Assembly (NCBI GenBank): GCA_025618425.1
Contig: CM046841.1
Coordinates: 6,752,883-6,816,882, forward strand
Source of the DNA: Heliocidaris tuberculata
Lineage: Eukaryota; Echinodermata; Echinoidea; Camarodonta; Echinometridae
Direction of reading: 5' to 3'
Length of the DNA: 64,000 bases
Part shown: positions 1-10,564 of the stretch, piece after piece
Layout: each line of letters starts with the position of its first letter
Position numbering within the stretch: position 1 is the stretch's first letter
Made by a program: the position numbers and the translations under genes
The notes under the pieces: model-generated
Databases searched by the model: none
The model's input: the letters and a program-made list of their open reading frames with translations, nothing else
Told to the model about the DNA's origin: nothing

Positions 1-692
1 ATTCTTGTATGGACTTGCTGAAAAACAGGTTTGTTTTTTGTTTTAGCTGAAATCAAGTTTTTTATTCTCCGTGGTTAAATAAATAAATACAAAATACATT
101 GAAAAAAACAACAACAATTTCTAAATTGCAGAACAGTCTATTAATAACAGGAAAGTACAGAGTATATGTATGTAGATTTTTCACAATTCATGTCTGTAAG
201 TTGTAGACTAACGTTGCTGAATTGCTGAATGCGCGGAATCTTACTTGGTATCCATCGGTATCCACCGGTATGTATCTAAGAATACAAGTTCAAGCAAGTT
301 GGCCCGACTAACATGTCTGACATATACATAGGAGATAGTTGTATTAGCTAGCAGAATGAACGTAAGTTTGAACTGACATCCTTGCTGCGTGAGCTATTTG
401 GATTTATATTGTTTGCTTGAAGCATTTTTACAAGTTTTTATGGATGCATGTTGGAATAATACCACTTCATTTGATGAAGATGAAGCTTTGAAAATTGAAT
501 AAATTTATATCATTACGCTACGGATCATATTCAATAGTAGTTATAAATATATTTTAAATGATCTTGATGTCTACATTATTATTATTATAACAGCCCAGTT
601 TGTAAAGAGGAGGAGACTCTCCATGCATGCCTCCAGCTGACGTTATTTCCAAGATTTAAGTTCTCGCAGAGTACAAAGGACACATGTCTATA

Positions 693-728
693 CCAAGGAG
701 TTATCACAGTTCTGTGATAACTCCTTGG
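693..728. repeat. Short near-perfect palindrome
   Basis: The arms CCAAGGAGTTATCACAG (693-709) and its exact reverse complement (712-728) are separated by two T residues. A third partial copy of the arm (GTGATAACTCCTTG) lies about 60 bp downstream, near 783-796. Function unknown; it may be a remnant of a small foldback element. Confidence 0.8.
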
Positions 729-1664
729 GTATACATGTATAATATTCACGCAAGGATAATAGGCCATGAGTTGTTCGGTGAGTGTGATAACTCCTTGCTT
801 ATACCAGGGAGCTGGAGGTTATGTGGCTATGGTATAATTACATGTACATCATATTACTTCTCGAGAACCTCAATATGGGATGTTCATCATTCATTGTAGC
901 TTGCATATGTCATGCCTTATATATAGCAGTTCACATTATCATGAGGAAGCATGATGGGTAGAGACATTTCCTGTCTCATATAGTGAAGGAATTGACCATT
1001 TGTTTATCACGTAGAAAGTTAGCTTGCATAGAACTAGATCAACGGAATAAAGTGCAAGTGTGAGAATATTTAAAAGGCGATTAAAAAAAAAAATTCTAGT
1101 CAAGTTCCAAGTTTCAAGTTTATGTGTTTCTACTTCGGCAATTAGCTCATATGTGTGCTGTCTATAATATATCTTCCCCCTTTAGTATGTCCCAGAAAAT
1201 TATTTAGGATAGCCCATTTTTATAATTTGTAATGGCCATCCTGTTTTGACATGACATTCAGCGGGGGAAAAAATGCCTGCTGATCAATCCTAAAATCCTT
1301 CTTTAGTTCCAGGGTCGGTGCGGGTCTTGATCTAGATGTCAAAGGTCATATCTCTTTTCATTTTTTTTTTCATTTATATATCATAACTCATCAGTTTAAC
1401 AATAATGTAGAGTATTCGACAGGCAGCTGCAAGGTCAAAGGAAATGTTAATAAGTTATTCTGAATCAGGGTTGATTATAAGGTTTAGGAATCATCATAAT
1501 CAATACTGTATGAAATCTCAAAAACATTTTCACCTTTCCAGAAATCAACAAAATGCTTGTATTAGGCCAAATAAAAATGATTCCTAGTTTCTAATCCCCG
1601 CTCTCATCCTTTTCTTGCGCCCGCCTCCTTTTTTTTTGGTTTTTTTTTGTTGTTGTTGGTAAAT

Positions 1665-1666
<2 letters not shown>

Positions 1667-1751
<85 letters not shown>
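1667..1751. repeat. (TA)n microsatellite
   Basis: About 42 uninterrupted AT/TA dinucleotides. Open frames over it (Tyr-Ile runs) are artefacts of the repeat. Confidence 0.97.
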
Positions 1752-1753
<2 letters not shown>

Positions 1754-2332
1754 ACCAACAGTTTGCTGCAGACCCCTAAAATTAAAATTTTGATGCCTTG
1801 GGGGGGGGGGGGGGTTAAGGGACCATTGAAAAATATAAATATAACGGGAAGCCATTCTATGTGCGGCAGCTATCTTGGAAAAAAATTAATATCAAATATC
1901 GCAAAATCCGGACGAGAAACTATAGGAATCAATTTTAATTGGCCTTAGGCTGCAGTTTGTGTAGGTAAAAAAATGTGCATTTTTTTCTAAGTCATGGTTT
2001 TTTTCAATTCCTTTACTGTTTATTTTTTATTATTGGAATGATTTCATAATTTTCTAGAATGTTTTCCATCATAATATTATGTTTTAAAGCGAACCACAAA
2101 TAGAGATATCACAACATAATCTCTTCCGCCTCTATATTATTTTTGTAAGAAGTGTTAGAAAACATGGCAAACATTCAAGTGAAATGTGTTAAGTATAGGC
2201 CGCGTGAACTGTTACACGTTATCGTATAAACAGACATGGTAGATAATGTTATTTTAAAAAGTTTTGTTTCTTAATTCAGTAGTCATCGGAGAACCCATCA
2301 CTACACGATCTGATCGCCAGAGATCACATACC

Positions 2333-2353
2333 ATGATGCGCATCGGGAAAAGA
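2333..2353 (+). CDS. GAL3ST: Gal3ST-family sulfotransferase, coding exon 1 (N-terminal cytoplasmic tail)
   Basis: Seven codons, MMRIGKR, followed exactly by a consensus donor GTAAGT at 2354. The exit is phase 0, which joins in frame to the exon at 3394. The short basic stretch just before a hydrophobic segment is what a type II Golgi enzyme needs: positive residues stay in the cytosol. Two adjacent ATG codons are present and either could start translation. The exon is too short to be called by length, and the call rests on splice-site quality, frame agreement and the membrane topology it completes. An additional upstream non-coding exon is possible but not visible. Confidence 0.72.
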
Positions 2354-2764
2354 GTAAGTCTTTGATTATGAAATTATAGGCCTATTTTAGAATCAACTCA
2401 AGAAATTATAAAGCAATATTTTATTATGCCATCGTTATACTCGAATAATACCACATTTAAAGCAGCGAATTTTGTGTAAAGGAAGAAGTCATTCTCAGGT
2501 TTCATGTTTTTTTCGATCCAAATCCTTCCGACCATTCTTATGGTAATTTCCTTCCTTCTTTTTCAATGCAGGATTTTTGTCACTCTCTTAGATAGCATGT
2601 TGAGCAATTTCCCTCTTATTCCGTGCTTGTGTATTCCTTTCAATTTGTTTCTTTCATTCTATTTCGGGATTACTCTTTTTTTTTTTCTTTAACAATGTAA
2701 ATCGAAGAAATATTCACAAACAAGTTCATGCTAACACGAATAATACAGGCCTAGATTCTAGATT

Positions 2765-3215
2765 CTACGACAACTACCCCCTCGACAGGGGTAATTGTCC
2801 TGGTGATAGTTTTCGTGGGGGTAATTGACCTGGGGTAACCGTCCTAGGGGTAATCGTCCAGGGGATAATTGTCCAGCCCTGAGTAATGGTTCTGTGGGGT
2901 TAATTGACCTCGGGGTAATCGTCCTGGGAGTAAATATCCGGGGAGTAATCGTCCTGGAGTAATCGTTCTGGGGGTAATTGACCTGGGGGTAACCGTCCTA
3001 GGGGTAATCGTCCTGGGGATAATTGTCCAGGGAGTAATCGTTATGTGGGGTTAATTGACCTGCATGGGGATATAATCGTCCTGGGGATAATTGTCTGGGG
3101 AGTAATCGTTCTGGGGGTTGATTGACCTGGGGGTAATCGTCCTGGGGGGTAATTGTCTGGGGAGTAATCGTCCTTGAGGGTAGTTGTCCGGGGGTAAATT
3201 TCCAGGTAGCTGTCA
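2765..3215. repeat. 16-bp-type minisatellite in sulfotransferase intron 1
   Basis: Diverged tandem units of the form GGGGTAATCGTCCTGG, with interchangeable variants (AATTGACCTGG, AATTGTCTGG, AACCGTCCTAG). About 27 units are present, with single-base length slippage. A minus-strand open frame over it (Pro-Gln-Asp-Asp-Tyr-like repeats, 2998-3270) is a by-product of the repeat and not a gene. Confidence 0.9.
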
Positions 3216-3393
3216 GGATACGGAATAATAACCCCAGCTTCTCTTCTTTCGCTTTCAACTTACTTTCCATCTATGCATTGAAATAATGTCTGTAATAAAA
3301 TGTACCTTGAACAACAAATATTTCTTTTCCAACAGAGGAGTTAATAGATTTAAAATCAAATGATTATTGTATCTCTCTTTTTTTGTCACACAG

Positions 3394-3506
3394 TCTCTCT
3401 TCAAGTTGGGAGCATGTTCCGTCACGTTAGTACTCACGGTTCTGGCTGCAATATCAGTACTCTCACCCAAGAGGGCGCTCGTCACCGAACAAAAAGCTCT
3501 TGTTGA
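3394..3506 (+). CDS. GAL3ST: Gal3ST-family sulfotransferase, coding exon 2 (signal anchor)
   Basis: The exon is preceded by a CACAG acceptor and followed by GTAAGT. It starts in phase 0 and leaves two bases (GA), completed by the A at 4468. It encodes 37 residues beginning SLFKLGACSVTLVL. Residues about 12-30 of the joined protein form one uncharged hydrophobic helix (LGACSVTLVLTVLAAISVL), flanked by basic residues on the N side. This is the single signal anchor of a Golgi type II membrane protein, so the catalytic part would face the Golgi lumen. No cleavable signal peptide is evident. A transposon begins only 18 bp after the splice donor. Confidence 0.82.
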
Positions 3507-3523
3507 GTAAGTTGATCTTTTTT

Positions 3524-4168
3524 TATGCCTCCGCCCACCGAAGGTGGGTGCCGGAGGCATTATGTTTGCGGGTTGTCCGTCCGTTTGTACGTCCATCCGT
3601 CCGTCCGTACGTCCGCCCGTCCGGTTTTCGTTCTCACGATAAGTTTAGAGCAATTTGGCAGATCAACTTCAAACTTGGCTCATGTATGCGTATAACGTAT
3701 GGGAGGGACAATGATCTGATTAGATTTCGGGGTCACAAGGTCAAAGGTCAAAGGTCACAGAGGTCATTGTATATATGAAAATTGCTTGTTCTTGCGATAA
3801 CTTAAGAACCATTTTCCGTATCCACTTCAGACTTTGCTCATGTATGCATATGGGAGGGACAATAGTCGGATTAGATTTTGGGGTCATGAGTTCAAAGGTC
3901 AAAGGTCACAGTGGTCATTGCATATATGAAAATTGCTTGTTCTCACGATAACTCAAGAACCATTTGGCGAATCAATTTCAAACTTGATTCATGTATATAA
4001 TTGGGTGACAGTGCTTTGATTAGATTTGGGGGTCGTGGATTCAAAGGTCAAATGTCACAGAGGATGTTATATACCTGCAAATAGACTGTTTTTGCAATAA
4101 CTTGAGCACAGTTTAAAACAAATCAACATTAATGTGCGATATTCTGATCTGGCAAGGGCGGAGGCATA
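3524..4168. mobile_element. TIR element with AGGTCA-rich tandem core, in intron 2
   Basis: Inverted ends TATGCCTCCGCC (3524-3535) and GGCGGAGGCATA (4157-4168) bound a 645-bp element. Next to the left end is a CGTCCGTCC-type array (about 3577-3625). The core is roughly three tandem units of about 140-150 bp, each containing ACTTCAAACTTGGCTCATGT-like and AAGGTCAAAGGTCA sequences. No transposase is present. The element sits wholly inside the intron between the anchor exon and the catalytic exon. Superfamily unknown. Confidence 0.8.
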
Positions 4169-4467
4169 AATTTCGACTGTGCGCGATCGAGAATTCATCT
4201 AGTTTTCTATCAGTTTCATAAGATACAGCATGTACATTATTGTTTATGTACGTGAAATAAGATTACATAACGATTGAATTGCAGGCTACCAACAGTAGCC
4301 TACATCGAAACAACGGATTCTGTACTTGTCCGCCCCTTCAGACTAAGGAAACGATGGATCTTGATGGAGTGAAACGATAAGTTATGGAGTATTACAGTTA
4401 CGTTTAAATGAGTTAATAAACTCATCTCATTCAAATCCCATTTCTCTTTCCTCCCTCCCCTTGACAG

Positions 4468-6196
4468 ACTGCGCATCGATCCAGTGGTATCACGAGAAAG
4501 GGCTTCCAGAAGGCAAGACAGGAGAAATCCACCAAGGAGGCATGCTCAAGGACTCGGCCCCAACACGTATCTGGATAAAAATACATCATGGGTTCACAAG
4601 AGTTTGCTTGGGAAGAGCAAGCACAACATTACAATGGAGTTCGTGCCAAGGACATCGAATCGAACTCACGGAAGTGCGGCGAAGCGGTTACGAGAAAACG
4701 CGTCGAATCGCGTTCGAGAAGACGCAGGGGAAAAGGTTCTACAGAGGCAGGAAGACATCCGCCGCGTGCGTTATCAGCTGCAGGAAAAGAAGGAGAGACG
4801 AAAGGAAGAGATTAGGAAGCTCTCATCAATGACGTCACATCACGCGAACGGAACATGCAATCCCCATGGCAACATAGCTTACATCAAAACGCACAAGACT
4901 GCTTCGACGACGCTTCAAACCGTCATCAACCGATTCGGTTTGCTCAATAAGCTCTCGTTTGTCCTCAACAAGATCAGTCCGACCAATGGACACTTTGTAT
5001 ACATCCCCGTCACCAAGCACAGCCCTCGATACTTCTTTCTTCCGCCATTGGGTGTAGGAAACAATGACTTCTCTCATTTCAAATACAACATGATAGCTGT
5101 ACATCTACGGTACAATCGATCCGCTATGGATACCTTCATGTTACCGAGGACCAAGTACATCAGCATCATACGTGAACCCAGTGCGCATTTCGAATCTGCC
5201 TTCAATCACTTCCGGTTCACGGACAGTTTCTCTCCTGCTACGCGTTGTCGTGTCAAGGGTCAAGAGATTGAAGAGTTCATGCGTAGACCCGGGTACTACC
5301 GGCGACGACTGAAGACATTACCTTGGGACACTACCCGGGGATTGAGGTGGTATTACGCACGTAACAATCAAATCTTTGATCTTGGGTTGGACTCGAAGTA
5401 TCACAATGACGAGACAATCGTCAACCGAACCGTTGACGCCTTAGTAAAGGAACTGGACCTAGTTCTGATTAGCGAATACTTCGACGAGTCTCTGGTTCTT
5501 CTCAAGAAAATGCTTTGCTGGACTTTCGATGACATCATTTACATATCCAAGAACCAACGTCCTAGCCGCCTTGACGTAGACGAGACGACTCGCCTGAAGA
5601 TTCGCGAATGGAGCCGCGCGGATGCGATCCTGTACGAGCGATTTAACGCCACTCTGTGGCAGAAGATTAAAGAGTATGGAGCCGACTTTGAGCGTGACCT
5701 CGCAACGTTTCGTAAAAGAAAAGACGGTGTATTTCAAGAGTGCGCTGGGGACGAGTACATTCGTTCACATGGTGTTTTCAAGCACAGGGAGTTCAGCCCG
5801 AATGCGAACTCCTCCCTTTTCTGTACCCTAGTGGCCGAGAGCAAAACAAGACTTTTCCATCGCGTATGGCAGCGACAGGCTGGTGTCTGGAACACGAAAC
5901 TAAAAGCGTCTAGGAACAGGAACAAGGCTAAACAGGGAATGGGTTTGAAGCTAGCACAGCAGAAAAGAACAGTTGGTAGGTTAGCACATCATAACAACGG
6001 ACACACCAATGTGAAAGTGCCTTTCAAAGAAACTATAGGAGAGAAGGATGATGAAAATGAAGACACGGAAGAAACACCAATCGCACCTCAACGTGATGAT
6101 AAGGTTACGATAGAATGTGCGAACATCGCACATGAAGACAACATAAACTTTGAAAGTTCCGATGGGAATGGACTTATTTTCCCAGAAGAAATTTAA
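4468..6196 (+). CDS. GAL3ST: Gal3ST-family sulfotransferase, coding exon 3 (stem, catalytic domain, tail, stop)
   Basis: This large last exon (acceptor TTGACAG, stop at 6194-6196) gives a joined protein of about 620 residues. It should transfer sulfate from PAPS to the 3-OH of galactose on glycans or glycolipids in the Golgi lumen; the exact acceptor cannot be told. Family marks, in joined-protein numbering: the 5'-phosphosulfate loop KTHKTASTT (about 185-193), the 3'-phosphate region YISIIREPSAHFESAF (about 275-290), IFDLGLD (about 347-353) and LVLISEYFDESLVLLKKMLCW (about 376-396). A charged, coiled-coil-like stem (about 134-164) precedes the domain. Potential N-glycosylation sites include NRS, NRT and NAT. 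After the domain there is a C-terminal extension of roughly 150 residues ending in an acidic stretch (EKDDENEDTEE). This makes the protein longer than the 420-490 residues usual for vertebrate GAL3ST enzymes. Paralogue not resolved. Confidence 0.92.
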
Positions 6197-6384
6197 GGAG
6201 AAATGTAATACCATTCTATTTTCTATTTATTTCACGTCGTGTAAAGACGCTAAACCACTGTCATGAGCTCAAAACACGAAAGAGCTATTTTGGATGTATT
6301 TTGTATGTATTATAATTTGATTTATACCATTTCATTCTCAACTGAAGAAAACCCGTCAGGCTATGGTGCTTTTTACCGTGATAA

Positions 6385-6390
6385 AATAAA
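6385..6390 (+). terminator. Probable poly(A) signal of the sulfotransferase gene
   Basis: AATAAA lies about 190 bp after the stop codon, within AT-rich sequence, and is immediately followed by a second partial signal. The 3' untranslated region would be about 6197-6410. The cleavage site is not determinable here. Confidence 0.6.
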
Positions 6391-6569
6391 TAAGTGGAAC
6401 GAAGCCACTGCATTCATGGCATTATAACCTAATGAGCACGTATAAAAACAAAGAGAAGAAGAAAGAACATAAGTTGCATTTTGAACTTTCAAAATACATT
6501 TAATTCGGTTGAGTGATTTGTTACTGCCACGATAAAAACAAAAACAAAAACAAAAACAAATTCGTGGGG

Positions 6570-7045
6570 GGGGGGATTTGATATTGTGCCCCCCCCCCCC
6601 CGTTTGTTCCGCTCTCCCTGCACCCGCCCCTGTTGCATATAATGAAATATTGTGCCAAAATAATTGAAGAGCAGTCCGTGCGTCGAACTATAACTTTCCG
6701 CCTAAAAAAAATTGTTTGCTTCGCGCGGGAAGGGGGAAACTCCCCCCCCCCCCCTCCCTGCACCCACCCCTGTTACATACAGTGCAGTATTGCGTCCAAA
6801 TAACTGAAAAGCAGCCAGGGCGTCGAACTAACTTTCCGCCTAAAAAAAGTGTTACGAGCCGTTATCTTTCTCTCAGATTTGCTTAAAACGTAAGAGATTT
6901 CGCGTTTCGCGCGGGAGGGGGAGGGGGAACCTGCACCCACCCCTTGGGGAGCACGCTTTGCGTGCCCGAAACCGCCCCCCTAAAATGAAATCCTGGCTAT
7001 GCGGTTGGATCCTTCACGTCTGCCCCCCCCCCCCCCCCCCCCACC
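6570..7045. repeat. Tandem units of about 170-180 bp with C/G homopolymer tracts
   Basis: Two clear units and a third partial unit share CCTGCACCC(A/G)CCCCTGT, then a segment ending in TAACTTTCCGCCTAAAAAAA and a CGCGCGGGA(A/G)GGGG stretch. Poly-C and poly-G tracts of 10-20 bases punctuate the units. The layout resembles the interior of a non-autonomous DNA transposon, but I could not define its ends. Confidence 0.6.
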
Positions 7046-7194
7046 TATTGAAATATCCTGGTTGTCGCGGAATATGACTGACTGAAATAAATAGGTATAT
7101 AGTACGGAGAGTGTCATCTTGGTTTATTCTATTAGAGATTTAACGGTATGATAATACAGATTGATGAAGAAAAGAGTCCTACGGTATAAAAAGT

Positions 7195-7295
7195 CGACCA
7201 CCACCACCACCATCATCATCATTACCGCCACCACCTACCACCAACATCATCATCATCGTCATCATAATCATCACCACTATCATGACTATCGTCAA

Positions 7296-7330
<35 letters not shown>

Positions 7331-7405
7331 CTGTTATTACTGTTATGATCATCATACTCATTATCATCATCACCACCACCACCACCACTACCACCATCAC
7401 CATCT

Positions 7406-7437
<32 letters not shown>

Positions 7438-7740
7438 TTCTTCTTCTTCTTCTTCTTCTTCTTCTTCTTCTTCTTCTTCTTCTTCTTCTTCTTCTTCTTC
7501 TTCTTCTTCTTCTTCTTCTTCTTCTTCTTCTTCTTCTTCTTCTTCTTCTTCTTCTTCTTCTTCTTCTTCTTCTTCTTCACCATCATTACTACTACCATCA
7601 CCACCTCGGTCCCACACTATACCACCAAGACCATCAGTTTGATCATCATCATGATTACAAATCACCACTGTAATATATCTTCTCATTATCACCCTTTCCA
7701 TACCTATCACCGTCGCCATTATCATCATCATCATCACCAT
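7195..7740. repeat. Compound trinucleotide microsatellite (CAC/CAT)n-(TTC)n-(CAT)n
   Basis: Degenerate CAC/CAT triplets (7195-7402) flank a nearly perfect TTC tract of about 175 bp (7404-7579), with CAT/CAC again to 7740. A run of G (7741-7757), GA-rich tracts and AGAGAG runs continue to about 7900. Long His, Leu, Glu or Lys frames over this region are artefacts. Confidence 0.97.
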
Positions 7741-7944
7741 GGGGGGGGGGGGGGGGGCGGAGAAAGAAGGGATATGGGAGAGTGAGAAAGAGATAGCTGA
7801 TTAAAGAGAGAGAAGAGGGAGGGGGAGTCTGTTTGGAGGGGGGGGGGGGAGAGAGAGAGCCAAAGGAAGAGAGAGAGAGAGAGAGAGAGAGATAGAAAGA
7901 GTCAATTAAAAGGGAGGGTGGGATGAAAGTGACAGTACCCCTCC

Positions 7945-8203
7945 CAGGGGCGGCGCTACAGGGGGGGCAGAGGGGGCGACCGCCCCCCCTATGATTTTTC
8001 AAGTAGTGAAAAAAGAAGGAAAAAAAAGAAGAAAAAAGAAGAAAAGGAGGAAGAAAAGGGAAGAAAGAAGAAAGAGGAGTATTAAAAAGAGAGGTCTTAA
8101 ACATATAACTCTATATTACCCCTGTTATTTAATGGAGAAAAAATATGACGTCATCTTTAGGTCGTCTTGCCCCTCCTATCAAAATACCCTGGCGCCGCCC
8201 CTG
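7945..8203. mobile_element. hAT-like MITE with perfect 8-bp target duplication
   Basis: A 259-bp element with ends CAGGGGCGGCGC and GCGCCGCCCCTG. It is flanked on both sides by ACCCCTCC (7937-7944 and 8204-8211). An 8-bp duplication with CAG...CTG ends is the established hallmark of hAT transposons. The interior is purine-rich, non-coding filler. Confidence 0.9.
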
Positions 8204-8211
8204 ACCCCTCC

Positions 8212-8945
8212 AACATCCTCACAGTCATTTATTCAGGGACCTATTCATTTCGGCAGCAAGTTGGTGCGTTGCCGGCTTCTTCTTCTATTCCTTGGCTGTA
8301 ACACTTAAACAATTGTCTAATCTAAGTACTTTTAAACATCACTTGAAACTTAAGCTCCTTCTCCAGTATGAAGAAGCATGATATACTTAATTCACTCTTC
8401 ACAGGAATACTGTAATTTTAGTAATAGACATGGTGGGAGACCACTATGCATTAATTTCACCTCCTGTTGGTTGGCTGCAGTACACTTCTGTTTGGGTTTG
8501 TTTGTTTGTTTTTGTTTTTGTCTTTTTTATGGTTTTTTTTTGGTTTGGTTTGGTTTTTTTTTAAATCTTTTCCTTTTCTTAATTTTTCTCCCTTTGCCAA
8601 AGTGTCTTGTTTCGCTTCCTTTGTTTTTGTTCTATTGTGCTGTTTTACTTTCGTTTTTTGTACGTCTCGTGTGTTAATTTAAAATTGGTATTTAACTCAT
8701 AGTACATTAAAAGGGAACCCTATATCTACAAGCAATTTGCTTCTAAGGTTTCCTTCACATTTCTGTGATTTATTTATCTCCCTCCATACATTCTATTATT
8801 AACAGACAAAAGTTGCTATTGTACCGCATACTTAACATAATGTGTTTATTCTTTATACTACTTTGTACATGTTTTGATGACTTGGAAATTCCAAGACTGT
8901 TGTAATGCAGATAATGTGGAAATAAAACCAAAATGAAAAATGAAA
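8212..8945 (+). repeat. Possible degenerate LINE-type retroposon 3' end
   Basis: A broken frame around 8237-8350 reads like the tail of LINE reverse-transcriptase proteins (…LSNLSTFKHHLKLKLL). T-rich non-coding sequence follows, ending at AATAAAACC (about 8921). No conserved catalytic motif remains, so this is weak. Otherwise I see no gene in this stretch. Confidence 0.3.
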
Positions 8946-9117
8946 TTCAAAACGGTTTATTCATGAATATTATTTGCTGCCTATATGAGTTGAATTCAAT
9001 TTTTCCCCCTTCAATTTAGAAAAGATAGCATAACATAATATGACAAAGTTTAATGTGATGGTGTATTTTACCAGTGACTGCTAAGAAAGCATGTGTATGC
9101 TTGTAATTAAGTAAGCA

Positions 9118-9262
9118 ACCAGGGAACCGACGGCATTTTAAGTCCTCTCCGAGGGACTTGGTAATGAGGATTAATGCCTTACCAATGGGCTAGCGCATCC
9201 ACTTGGTTTCGAACCCCGTCCTCCAGTTACGAGACCGCTGCTCTACCACTGAGCCATTGTCA
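9118..9262 (-). mobile_element. tRNA-derived SINE
   Basis: The minus strand holds an RNA polymerase III internal promoter: an A-box-like TGGCTCAGTGGTAGAGC (about 9240-9256) and a B-box GGGGTTCGAAACC (9205-9217). They are spaced as in a tRNA, with a CTCGTA anticodon-loop-like stretch between. The arm pairing is imperfect, with a short loop and weak acceptor stem, so it is not a functional tRNA. About 85 bp of non-tRNA body continues to 9118. Confidence 0.75.
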
Positions 9263-10472
9263 TGATTGTGCCTCCAAGTGAAAGAACAAAAAGCGTGGGA
9301 TAATAGTTTTCGTCGCGATGAATGTTAAAATGTTATTGGACACGTTGAAAAAATAGCCTATAATAATTATATAGTTATACAAAATCCAAACATTATAAGC
9401 TATATGTAAATATGCCTACATGAATACGTAACATAATGTTTATGATAAATAATATTATGAGATTGTATACATGAGATATTGCTCAGTTAATTCGAATACA
9501 AGCAATGAAATGTCCCCCCCCCCCGTAACATCCATACTAGGCCCCTCATCGTATAGACTCTTCATTGAATGGACCGCTCTTTACCCCATTATCTGTTAAG
9601 TATCATTGGTTATGTTTACTTTGAAAAAAAAAATCAAGGGGTAACCTACTCCTTGTTAGAAAATGTAATTCTGAAACAAAATTTAGTTTGTAGTTTATGT
9701 TGACACAAAAATATTTTGTATCGAATAATACCGCACGATAATTAGCCTTATAAAAGTGGTTATCAATTATGGTTATCGTGAAACTCTTATGTTACTATGG
9801 TAATTATACCTTCTCCTTCCGTCTTATCTTGGATTACCTGTTGAGTAGCTTCTTAATCATCCAGAAAGTATGAGATAATTTCCTGATATCGGATGATTGC
9901 CAAAATGTATCTGCGATTTATGAAAAGCATTTGATACCCTCTACGCCTATTTCCTTGTTTATACTTGGCTTCGGCTGTCAACTGGTTTTATCAGTTTTGT
10001 CATTTTTTTATTTGGAAATCAGTAATCATCTTGGATATTTATAGATTGTCATGTGTTTAGGTTTTGCTCATATTTATTTCATATTTTATTGCAAGTTGGA
10101 ATTATACAAAATACTGTCCTCAAATGAAAAAGGAATAATCAGAAACGAAAGCCTTTGTACCAGAATGTGAGAAAAGCAGGTAAATGGTTCGGTGAAATTC
10201 GCGTGAAAGAAATAGGACTATTAAGAAGTCTTGAATTTATGAAAACTGAGGTCATTGAATCCAAGTGAGTCTCAAGTTATTTTTTTCTTCGAGATTGTAT
10301 TTACTGGTAGAAGAAAAGGGGGCAGACCGACTAAGACCTGGACTGATAACATAAAGGACAGGAATGTCTCTTGAACAGCTAACTGGAACAGCTGAAGACA
10401 GAAACTTTTGGAGAACCTGTCTCTCAAGATCCATCACATTGTCGACCCACGGGCTCCAAGCTATGAGACATG
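9263..10472. other. Non-coding, nothing recognised
   Basis: AT-rich intergenic sequence with a short poly-C run (about 9513-9524). No convincing open frame, splice-bounded exon or paired repeat ends found. Confidence 0.5.
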
Positions 10473-10509
10473 GATAGATAGATAGATAAATAAATAGATA
10501 GATAGAAAG

Positions 10510-10540
<31 letters not shown>

Positions 10541-10564
10541 GACAGACAGATAGATAGATAGATA
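10473..10564. repeat. (GATA)n microsatellite
   Basis: About 22 units of GATA/GATAAATA with occasional GACA and GAAA variants. Confidence 0.95.

Larger units (their letters stand above)
1..2332. other. Upstream non-coding flank, no gene recognised
   Basis: AT-rich sequence with only short spurious reading frames. It probably holds the promoter and 5' untranslated region of the sulfotransferase gene that starts at 2333, but I cannot place a transcription start. A 17-bp-arm palindrome (693-728) and a long TA run (1667-1751) are listed separately. A G-run lies at about 1801-1814. Confidence 0.5.

Noticed and set aside
2998..3270. Minus-strand 90-codon frame rich in PQDDYPQ-like words
   Set aside because: Arises from a 16-bp minisatellite inside an intron of the opposite-strand gene. 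No start context, splice sites or homology visible.
7161..7785. Open frames of poly-Leu, poly-His, poly-Lys and poly-Glu
   Set aside because: Pure trinucleotide microsatellite read in different frames on both strands.
9200..9262. Functional tRNA gene on the minus strand
   Set aside because: A and B boxes are present, but the anticodon stem and loop are imperfect and a non-tRNA body continues, so a tRNA-derived SINE fits better.
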